Source: an uncultured Rhodanobacter sp.
Lineage (GTDB): Bacteria; Pseudomonadota; Gammaproteobacteria; Xanthomonadales; Rhodanobacteraceae
Direction of reading: 5' to 3'
NCBI GenBank assembly: GCA_903827735.1
Contig: CAIKJM010000681.1
Location: 1-8,579 of the forward strand
DNA length: 8,579 nt
The notes below the pieces were generated by a model that made no database searches, was not told the origin of the DNA, and saw only the letters and a program-made list of their open reading frames with translations. Positions 1 to 4,745 of the stretch are shown here, piece after piece (within the stretch, counting starts at the first letter, position 1; each line of letters starts with the position of its first letter). A program made the position numbers and the translations under genes.

Positions 1-2
1 CG

Positions 3-482
3 CTCGAAGGCGGTCTGATCGCGCACGCGCTGGATGGTTTCGGCGCGCAGGCCAACTTCTCGCTCACCAACAGCTCCATTCCCACCAACGCGATCTCGTC
101 CATTCCCGGCAGCCCGAGCACCCTGCCAGGCCTGTCGCGCAAGGTGGCCAACCTGCAGCTGTATTACGAAAAACATGGATTCTCCGTGCGCATTGCCGAG
201 CGATACCGGTCGTCGTTCACCGGCGAAGCTGTGGCGCTGTTCGACCAGCTTGGCTACACGAAGATCCTGCCCAACAAGCAAACCGACTTGCAGCTCGGCT
301 ACGACTTCACCGAAGGCCGCTGGAGCGGCCTGTCACTGCTGCTGCAGGTCAACAACCTCACCAACACCCCGGACACCACCGTGCAGGTTTCAAACCTGCC
401 CAACGGCGTTTCCCTGTCCAGCCCGCTCGAATACGACACCTACGGGCGCACGGTACTGTTCGGCGTGAATTACAAATTGTGA
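3..482 (+). CDS. TonB-dependent receptor, C-terminal part (5' end outside window)
   Basis: The frame is open from the left edge and ends in TGA at 480-482, so about 159 C-terminal residues are present and the plug domain and start are missing. The translation reads as amphipathic beta-strands with short turns: NLQLYYEKHGFSVRIAERYR, then TDLQLGYDF, then LSLLLQVNNLTN, and finally YGRTVLFGVNYKL. The NLTN segment followed by a last strand of the GRTVLFGVNY type is characteristic of the beta-barrel end of outer-membrane TonB-dependent receptors, which import siderophores, vitamins or oligosaccharides using TonB-ExbBD energy. These proteins usually end in an aromatic residue, often Phe; this one ends in Leu after Tyr-Lys. 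The substrate cannot be read from the tail. It is probably a chromosomal host gene that marks the left border of the defence island. No clear terminator follows its stop codon; the next feature is a repeat element. Confidence 0.88.
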   Translation, partial: LEGGLIAHALDGFGAQANFSLTNSSIPTNAISSIPGSPSTLPGLSRKVANLQLYYEKHGFSVRIAERYRSSFTGEAVALFDQLGYTKILPNKQTDLQLGYDFTEGRWSGLSLLLQVNNLTNTPDTTVQVSNLPNGVSLSSPLEYDTYGRTVLFGVNYKL

Positions 483-550
483 GGTGGATTCGCGCCATCA
501 ACGCCGCCGGATAACACATTGCCCCATAGGTTGGCGGTGAGCGCATCGAC

Positions 551-640
551 TGTGAAGGCAGCATGCGGAAACGAACATTCGCGAAGCGAATGGCCCAGAG
601 GGCAAGCCGCGTTAGCGGCTTGTCACCCCAACGTTTCCGG
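551..640 (+). repeat. Tandem repeat unit, copy 1 (two hairpins)
   Basis: These 90 bp align without gaps to 691-780, with about 69 of 90 positions identical by hand count. Two perfect stem-loops lie inside: CATTCGC-GAA-GCGAATG at 576-592 and AAGCCGC-GTTA-GCGGCTT at 604-621. Confidence 0.75.
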
Positions 641-690
641 CTGCGAGCAAGGTTTTATCGGATTTGCTTGGCTCACCCCAACTTGGGGGT

Positions 691-780
691 TGTGGAGGCA
701 GCGTGCCGGAACGGCCATTCGCAAAGCGGATGGCCTGAAGGGCAGGACGCGCTAGCGGCTTGTAACACTTACACTGCCGG
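691..780 (+). repeat. Tandem repeat unit, copy 2 (two hairpins, diverged)
   Basis: This is the partner of 551-640. The first hairpin is kept as CATTCGC-AAA-GCGGATG (716-732), where the one stem change is a G-T wobble that still pairs. The second hairpin (about 744-761) has decayed, with one mismatch and one wobble. Confidence 0.75.
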
Positions 781-861
781 CCGACGCGATGTTGGGGTTT
801 GCTGCGCTCACCGCCAACCTACCCCAACAGCGAATATCACTGACCTAAGCGTTCAGCAGCA

Positions 862-3189
862 TCACTGATAAAGATGCGCCTGAATCGCGATAAACGCCTC
901 ACGAATCGCGGGCACCGGTCCCAGCAGGCGTTTGGCATCGTTGGTACCGCCGTAGCGAATGCGCAGAAAGTCGGCGATCTTGCGTGAAGCCAGCTCGTCG
1001 GTCCCATGCCGTTCGTAGGCGCCCAGTACGTAGTCGAGGAAATGGCGCATCTCGCGCTGGTAGCCGTCCATTCCCTTGGCACGAGCGGCGCCGGCACGCT
1101 GCGTGCGCGAGAGCGGCGCCATCGTAAACCGCACGTAGGCCAGCACGTCGAAGATGTCGCTGTTCGGCGCATCGATCAAACGGCGCATATCATCCAGTCG
1201 ATCAGGGTCATACCCCAGCTCGGTCAGCTTTTGCTGAAACGCCTCGCGCCGATCCGGATCGCTCCAAACCGCGCGCAACTCGTCCTCCGAGGCCACAAGG
1301 TGACCGAGGTCACCAAACAGCTGCGACATGAACTCCTGCGCGGTAATGGGGCGACCATCATGCGACCAATACGTGGTGGCGGCGATATAGCGAATCGTGC
1401 GTTCCTTGCCGTCGGCCAGCTTCACCACGATCTTCTCGATCGGTTTCGACTCATCCTCCACGCCGCCGGATGGCGCGTGGGGATCATCCAGATCGTCCGG
1501 CTCGCTCGGCGGTTTCGGCTTGCCGGGTTCGTCCGGCGGCAGCGGCTCGCCGTCCCATGCCGGATCGTTGAAGTGCTCATAAGCCTTCACGAAATCGTAG
1601 ATGGTGAAAAAGTCCTTGCCGTCGAAGGTGCGCGTGCCGCGGCCGATGATCTGCTTGAATTCGATCATCGACTTGATCGGCCGCAGCAGCACGATGTTGC
1701 GTACGTTGCGCGCATCGACACCCGTCGACAGCTTTTGTGAGGTCGTGAGAAGGGTCGGCAGCGTTTTCTCGTTGTCCTGAAACTCGCGCAGGTGCTGCTC
1801 GCCAAGCTTGCCGTCGTCGGCCGTGACGCGTTCGCAATAATGCGGGTCCGGATTGTCCTTGACGCCGTTGACGAGGTTGCGCACGCGTGCGGCGTGATCC
1901 TGCGTGGCGCAGAAAACCAGCGTCTTCTGCCGCTGGTCGATCTGATCCATGAACTCCTGCACGCGGCTCTCTTCGCGCGCATCGATGATCAGCCGGGTGT
2001 TGAAATCGGCCTCTTTGTATTCCCTGTCCGGATCGATCTCCCCGCTGATCACCTCGTCCTCGTCGGAGAACTTGTACGTGTCGAGCGTGCTGGCCATCTG
2101 ACGCACCTTGAACGGGGTCAGAAAGCCGTCGCCGATACCCTCCTTCAGCGCATACGTGTAGACCGGATCGCCGAAATAACGATACGTGTCGGCGTTCGTA
2201 TCGCGCTTGGGCGTGGCCGTCATGCCGAGCTGCACGGCCGGTGCAAAATACTCGAGGATGCCGCGCCAGGTGCTCTCATCCTTGGCGCCGCCACGATGGC
2301 ATTCGTCGATGACGATGAAGTCGAAGAAGTCCGGCGCGTAACCTTCGAAGGTGAGCTGCGGCTCCTCGGAATCATCTCCCCCGGTCATGAAGGTCTGGAA
2401 GATGGTGAAGAACACATTGGCGTTCTTCGGCAGCCTGCCCTGCTTGCGGATTTCGTCCGGGCTGATGCGGCACAGCGCGTCGGGCGCAAACGCACTGAAC
2501 GCGTTGTACGCCTGATCGGCCAGGATGTTGCGATCCGCCAGAAACAGGATGCGCGGCCGGCGACCAGGGTTGCGGCTCAGGTTCCACTGCGCATGGAACA
2601 GTTTCCACGCAATCTGGAAAGCGATCGAGGTTTTGCCAGTACCGGTCGCCAGCGTCAGCAGGATTCGCTGCTCGCCTTTTGCGATGGCCTCGAGCACCGC
2701 GGTAATCGCGTTGTGCTGGTAATAGCGCGGCTGCCACTTGCCGCCACCGGTTTCGAACGGCACGGCGCCAAAGCGATCGCGCCAGTCGTTGCCTTCGGGA
2801 AAGCAGCGCAGCCACAGCTCCTGCGGCGTGGGAAACGGCAGGGCGATATCACCCTCCGCGCCGCTGCGCATGTCGATGCCGTACCAGCCGATGCCGTTAG
2901 TCGCATAGGCGAAGCGCGCCTGGAGACGCCCGGCATAATCCTTGGCCTGGCCCACGCCCGCCGTGTGTCCAAGGCCGGCACGCTTGGCTTCGATCACCGC
3001 CAGCTTGCGGTCGCGATAGCTCAACACATAATCGGCCGATAGCGGATTGGCCCGCCCACCGCCGCCGGTGATGCGGCCGGGACAGATCATCTCGCGGTTG
3101 ACCTTCGAACCTTCGACGACACCCCAGCCGGCATCGCGCAGCGCCGGGTCGATGCGATTGGCGCGGGTGTCGGCTTCGGTCTCGTTCAT
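862..3189 (-). CDS. hsdR: Type I restriction enzyme R subunit, EcoEI-like (HsdR)
   Basis: The 775-aa protein is the DNA-translocating and cleaving subunit of a type I restriction-modification complex. It acts in the cytoplasm with HsdM and HsdS on unmethylated DNA. The N-terminal nuclease domain carries the PD-(D/E)xK signature, with D53 (ADYVL) and E67-A68-K69 (VIEAK). SF2 helicase motifs follow in order: a Q-tip-like RYYQHNAI near 155, Walker A ATGTGKTS at 181-188, DECH at 295-298, TAT at 324-326, and motif VI QIIGRGTR at 513-520. An acidic, proline-rich linker covers about 546-585, then comes a helical C-terminal domain of the EcoEI_R_C kind that docks on the methylase. The length fits the short EcoEI (type IB) family rather than the roughly 1,000-1,200-residue EcoR124 or EcoKI subunits. 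All catalytic motifs look intact. The ATG overlaps the parE stop codon as ATGA, so translation is probably coupled to the toxin gene, away from hsdM and hsdS. Confidence 0.95.
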   Translation of the reverse strand: MNETEADTRANRIDPALRDAGWGVVEGSKVNREMICPGRITGGGGRANPLSADYVLSYRDRKLAVIEAKRAGLGHTAGVGQAKDYAGRLQARFAYATNGIGWYGIDMRSGAEGDIALPFPTPQELWLRCFPEGNDWRDRFGAVPFETGGGKWQPRYYQHNAITAVLEAIAKGEQRILLTLATGTGKTSIAFQIAWKLFHAQWNLSRNPGRRPRILFLADRNILADQAYNAFSAFAPDALCRISPDEIRKQGRLPKNANVFFTIFQTFMTGGDDSEEPQLTFEGYAPDFFDFIVIDECHRGGAKDESTWRGILEYFAPAVQLGMTATPKRDTNADTYRYFGDPVYTYALKEGIGDGFLTPFKVRQMASTLDTYKFSDEDEVISGEIDPDREYKEADFNTRLIIDAREESRVQEFMDQIDQRQKTLVFCATQDHAARVRNLVNGVKDNPDPHYCERVTADDGKLGEQHLREFQDNEKTLPTLLTTSQKLSTGVDARNVRNIVLLRPIKSMIEFKQIIGRGTRTFDGKDFFTIYDFVKAYEHFNDPAWDGEPLPPDEPGKPKPPSEPDDLDDPHAPSGGVEDESKPIEKIVVKLADGKERTIRYIAATTYWSHDGRPITAQEFMSQLFGDLGHLVASEDELRAVWSDPDRREAFQQKLTELGYDPDRLDDMRRLIDAPNSDIFDVLAYVRFTMAPLSRTQRAGAARAKGMDGYQREMRHFLDYVLGAYERHGTDELASRKIADFLRIRYGGTNDAKRLLGPVPAIREAFIAIQAHLYQ

Positions 3190-3482
3190 GGCTGTGCGTA
3201 GCCTCCCTCACGCTGTGCACGAATGGCCAGTATCAAAACGGTATCGATCAACGGCAGGTAGCAATACAGCGCGATGTATCCGCGTGATCCCTGGCCAATG
3301 ATCAGTTCGCGTTTGTCGCCGCTCGCCGGACGGCCGATCACCGGATTGTCTGCCAGCACGTCGAAAGCGCTGGTGATTTCACCCACGCGGTCCTCCGCAG
3401 CATCGCTCTCGTGACGCCGCAAATGGTCGACGATGCGGTTGAGATCCTCGATCACGCCGGGCGTCATCCTGACGCGCGTCAC
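3186..3482 (-). CDS. parE: ParE-family toxin (RelE/ParE superfamily)
   Basis: The 98-aa toxin of a type II toxin-antitoxin pair. Family members with this layout poison DNA gyrase, although the target cannot be read from sequence alone. Visible family features are VRMTPGVIEDLNRIVDHL (first strand plus helix, about 4-21), the LADNPVIGRP turn (43-52), the basic REL-IIGQGSRGYIALY core (58-73), and the final strand LAIRAQREGGY (85-95). I chose the GTG start at 3482 because it keeps the first beta-strand; the ATG five codons downstream would cut into it. It lies 1 nt after the parD stop codon, and its own TGA is shared with the hsdR ATG. The closing codons contain a GAGGGAGG tract that can act as the hsdR ribosome binding site. 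Regulation is presumably through ParD, as in other ParDE operons. The gene appears full length, so an active toxin is plausible. Confidence 0.92.
   Translation of the reverse strand: MTRVRMTPGVIEDLNRIVDHLRRHESDAAEDRVGEITSAFDVLADNPVIGRPASGDKRELIIGQGSRGYIALYCYLPLIDTVLILAIRAQREGGYAQP
3202..3209 (-). promoter_or_regulatory. Ribosome binding site for hsdR inside parE
   Basis: On the minus strand the tract GAGGGAGG encodes part of the conserved REGGY end of ParE. It lies 12 nt before the hsdR ATG. The spacing is a little long, but the match is strong and no better site exists. It supports coupled translation across the ATGA overlap. Confidence 0.55.
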
Positions 3483-3483
3483 G

Positions 3484-3768
3484 TTATCGTTCCAGCTTGC
3501 GGGCCACCGGCCGCTTCACAGTTTTTCCGGCGAGTCGATCCTTGAGGTAGGCGCGCGCGTCCTCCCAAGGGATGCTTTTGCCGGACTCCAAAAATTGCGC
3601 ATAGCGTTGATCCGCCAATGCGTGAAACGCGGCGCGTTGCTCGACCTGATCGGCCTTTTCGGCAATCGCTTCCAGAATGAAATTGTGCGCGGTGGTGCCG
3701 GCATGTTCAGCTGCCTCGGCTACGCGGGCTTTCAGTTCGTCGGGCAGGCGAATGGTGGTGGTGCTCAT
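3484..3768 (-). CDS. parD: ParD-family antitoxin (ribbon-helix-helix)
   Basis: A 94-aa antitoxin that should neutralise ParE and repress its own promoter as a ribbon-helix-helix dimer. Residues 3-8 (TTTIRL) form the DNA-contacting strand. Helices follow at about 9-22 (PDELKARVAEAAEH) and 26-40. The C-terminal arm with SIPWEDARAYLKDRLAGK (65-82) and a basic tail is the usual ParE-binding region. The ATG at 3768 is preceded by GGAG (3775-3778) with a 6-nt spacer. The frame stays open upstream to 4041, but that extension is Pro/Arg/Ala-rich, has no ribbon-helix-helix character and runs through the promoter and hairpin DNA, so I reject it. The gene heads the transcription unit parD-parE-hsdR. Confidence 0.92.
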   Translation of the reverse strand: MSTTTIRLPDELKARVAEAAEHAGTTAHNFILEAIAEKADQVEQRAAFHALADQRYAQFLESGKSIPWEDARAYLKDRLAGKTVKRPVARKLER

Positions 3769-3800
3769 GCGGCGCTCCGGGGCTGGCTTGGCTTTGCAGG

Positions 3801-3821
3801 AATGTAGCACGTTTGTGTTAC
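3801..3821 (-). promoter_or_regulatory. Candidate parD promoter (extended -10) overlapping a palindromic operator
   Basis: On the minus strand TGCTACATT (3801-3809) is an extended -10 box (TGn-TACATT). Transcription would begin near 3794, leaving a leader of about 26 nt with the GGAG site in it. No good -35 is seen, as is common for extended -10 promoters. The same DNA forms an imperfect palindrome, GTAACAC-AAAC-GTGCTAC (3804-3821), with 7-bp arms, one mismatch and a 4-nt spacer. A ribbon-helix-helix repressor bound there would block the -10 box. The position just upstream of parD makes it the best operator candidate; binding is inferred. Confidence 0.5.
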
Positions 3822-4096
3822 GTGGACTTGGCCGCACGCAAGCGCCTGCGCAATGGCTCGGGGTTCTTGCAATCTTCGATGTGGGAGACGCAGACTTGCC
3901 GCAAGTGGGTTGGGGGTTCCCGGCCGGCGTTATGGCCTCGGTGCGTTCACCGGGGCCTTTCGCTTTTCTGGGCGGTGGCTGTTTCCCATCAGGCGGCACG
4001 GCACGGGCTTCGATATTCGCCTGCAGATTGCGGCGCAGCACGTCGAAAATCGCGGACAGGTTGCCGGTGCCGCAACAGGAAGATCCAAAGCGTTGC
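3822..4096. other. Non-coding stretch upstream of parD, possible mobile-element remnant
   Basis: Several overlapping open frames cross this stretch on both strands, but none has a convincing start, ribosome binding site or recognisable domain. One plus-strand frame contains GWGFPAGVMASVRSPGPFAF (about 3910-3970). From memory this resembles tails of small phage/ICE Ash or Icd-like predicted proteins; I cannot verify it and do not call a gene. A strong hairpin (3934-3957) lies in the same place, and a smaller GTTGC/GCAAC hairpin at 4060-4076. Confidence 0.35.
3934..3967 (+). terminator. Hairpin with T-rich tail (possible terminator)
   Basis: GGCCTCGGTG-CGTT-CACCGGGGCC (3934-3957) folds into a 10-bp stem with one G-T wobble and a CGTT loop, then TTTCGCTTTT. 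It points along the plus strand, where no confident gene precedes it. The interrupted T run makes it weaker than the one at 4682. Confidence 0.35.
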
Positions 4097-4270
4097 GTCC
4101 TCCTACGGAGGGCGCGTTACTTCTCTTGAGTCGCCAAGAGAAGTAACCAAGAGAAGACGACCCTCCTCGGCGCTTGCCAGGCTCCGCCCGCCAAGTCCGT
4201 GAGCCGTGGCCGGGCTTTTCGACAGCACATCCCTGTGCTGGCGAAAAGGGATCGGCATCGTGCCGATCCC
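4097..4270. repeat. Array of strong hairpins (dispersed intergenic repeat type)
   Basis: Four stem-loops stand in a row: 4097-4113 (GTCCTCC-TAC-GGAGGGC); 4116-4147 with a perfect 13-bp stem (GTTACTTCTCTTG pairing with CAAGAGAAGTAAC, 6-nt loop); 4215-4248 with a 15-bp stem broken by one A-G mismatch and a TCCC loop; and 4248-4270 with a perfect 10-bp stem (GGGATCGGCA/TGCCGATCCC, TCG loop). I recall similar GTTACTT...AAGTAAC blocks scattered through Xanthomonadaceae intergenic DNA, which suggests a dispersed repeat. Open frames crossing it are low-complexity and not credible as genes. Confidence 0.65.
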
Positions 4271-4320
4271 CCTGCGGGCCTGTCGTCCACGTCTCACCGC
4301 CTCACAAGGGGGTGAAGATC

Positions 4321-4356
4321 AAGAGCAAGAGCAACAGCAACAGCAACAGCAACAGC
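4321..4356 (+). repeat. Hexanucleotide microsatellite, six units of AA(G/C)AGC
   Basis: Two AAGAGC units are followed by four AACAGC units and a TTTTT run. Changes in unit number would not shift a reading frame. It lies 57 bp before the small plus-strand gene and probably outside its transcript. Confidence 0.85.
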
Positions 4357-4400
4357 TTTTTGCCCGCTTTCCGGCCGCCCCGTTCCACGCTGCAAGGCAC

Positions 4401-4406
4401 TAGAAT
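4401..4406 (+). promoter_or_regulatory. Possible -10 box for the 72-aa gene
   Basis: TAGAAT ends 7 nt before the ATG at 4414. Start of transcription would then fall at about 4412-4414, giving a leaderless or nearly leaderless mRNA, consistent with the lack of a ribosome binding site. No good -35 was found at the usual spacing. Confidence 0.35.
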
Positions 4407-4413
4407 CAACGGT

Positions 4414-4632
4414 ATGCAACCGGTCAATACCTTTCGCTTCGGGTTGAGCGACCGCATCAAGGATGCCGAGGTCGGGCTTACGCACGAGCAGCTGGCGTTG
4501 CCGGGCTTCGAGGGTACGCAGAAGGGCTGGGACGCGGCAGCATTCGACGAAATGGTGCGCAAGGGAACGCAGGCATGGGCGGGTGTTCCCGATGACTGGC
4601 TGGAAAACCTGCGAGCTTCAGATGAGTCGTAA
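4414..4632 (+). CDS. Hypothetical 72-aa protein
   Basis: I do not recognise this protein. It starts MQPVNTFRFGLSDRIKDAEV and is soluble-looking, acidic overall, with three Trp residues (WDAAAF, AWAGVPDDW, WLENLR) and no signal peptide or membrane segment. Its balanced composition differs from the Arg/Pro/Ala-rich shadow frames around it, which supports real coding. The frame is open upstream to an ATG at 4174, but that part runs through the hairpin array and the hexanucleotide repeat (reading as SNSNSN), so the internal ATG at 4414 after a TAGAAT box is the better start. It is the only plus-strand gene within the minus-strand defence locus, lies convergent to the Abi gene, and is followed 49 nt later by a strong terminator. 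It could be an unrelated host gene, a passenger or an accessory factor; the sequence does not decide. Confidence 0.6.
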   Translation: MQPVNTFRFGLSDRIKDAEVGLTHEQLALPGFEGTQKGWDAAAFDEMVRKGTQAWAGVPDDWLENLRASDES

Positions 4633-4637
4633 TGACG

Positions 4638-4668
4638 TTGCAACAGGTGCAACACCACGTGTTAGTAT
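4638..4668 (+). promoter_or_regulatory. Weak promoter-like sequence with repeats, upstream of the terminator hairpin
   Basis: TTGCAA (4638-4643) and TAGTAT (4663-4668) are separated by 19 nt, longer than ideal. Each matches about four of six consensus positions. The stretch also holds the palindrome GTTGCAAC (4637-4644), a direct repeat of TGCAACA (4639-4645 and 4648-4654), GGTG-CAA-CACC (4646-4656) and CACGTG (4656-4661). A start near 4675 would yield an RNA of about 50 nt ending at the terminator. Confidence 0.3.
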
Positions 4669-4674
4669 CACACC

Positions 4675-4726
4675 CAACATGACCCCCGCCTCTTGGTTCT
4701 TCGGAATTTACGCGGGGGTTTTTATT
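4675..4726 (+). ncRNA. Candidate short structured RNA next to the Abi gene
   Basis: If the upstream promoter-like sequence is used, the transcript has a short single-stranded 5' end, an ACCCCCGC/GCGGGGGT stem, an internal loop, and an apical TTC-TTCG-GAA hairpin closed as C(UUCG)G, ending in a U tract. It is transcribed towards the 3' end of the Abi gene and stops 20 nt short of its stop codon. AbiF-type HEPN toxins are known to have small structured RNA partners, which makes this a candidate antitoxin or guide-like RNA. It may equally be only the terminator of the 72-aa gene. Confidence 0.3.
4682..4726 (+). terminator. Rho-independent terminator
   Basis: ACCCCCGC (4682-4689) pairs with GCGGGGGT (4712-4719), and TTTTTATT follows at 4719-4726. 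The 22-nt loop contains a small UUCG-capped hairpin (4697-4706). The T tract is only on the plus-strand side, so it ends transcription from 4414-4632 or from a nearer start. It gives no good termination for the Abi gene on the other strand. Confidence 0.82.
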
Positions 4727-4745
4727 GCCCGTCGTTCAGCAACCA

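Larger units (their letters stand above)
527..828. repeat. Composite intergenic repeat bounded by a 19-bp inverted repeat
   Basis: This element fills most of the 379-bp gap between the receptor gene and hsdR. Positions 527-545 (TAGGTTGGCGGTGAGCGCA) recur as an exact reverse complement at 803-821. Between them are two diverged copies of a hairpin-bearing unit starting 140 bp apart (551 and 691). A GTTGGGG/CCCCAAC inverted repeat (791-797 and 822-828) overlaps the right end, and a related CTCACCCCAAC tract lies at 673-682. Read on the minus strand, the right end has a GTAG-like start followed by a GTTGG...CCCCAAC palindrome, which is the general design of REP elements. No transposase is present in the window. 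The gap contains no credible coding sequence. Assignment to a REP or MITE-like class is inference. Confidence 0.7.

Noticed and set aside
551..780. Possible CRISPR array from the regularly spaced repeats
   Set aside because: Only two units, 90 bp long and 77% identical, with hairpins throughout; no short exact repeats with unique spacers and no cas genes.
563..868. Open frames in the repeat between the receptor gene and hsdR (519-755 and 563-868)
   Set aside because: They lie wholly within the tandem/inverted repeat, have no ribosome binding site, and one overlaps the end of hsdR.
1006..3042. Long plus-strand open frames (1006-1740 and 1792-3042) opposite hsdR
   Set aside because: They are antisense shadows caused by high GC. 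hsdR covers the same DNA with every helicase and nuclease motif intact, and the antisense translations show no domain.
3769..4041. N-terminal extension of ParD to an upstream ATG at 4041
   Set aside because: It runs through the promoter-like palindrome and hairpin DNA, is Pro/Arg-rich, and the internal ATG at 3768 has a good GGAG site and the normal ParD N-terminus.
4174..4413. Longer version of the 72-aa gene starting at 4174
   Set aside because: The added 80 residues translate hairpin repeats and a hexanucleotide repeat and show no protein-like conservation features.
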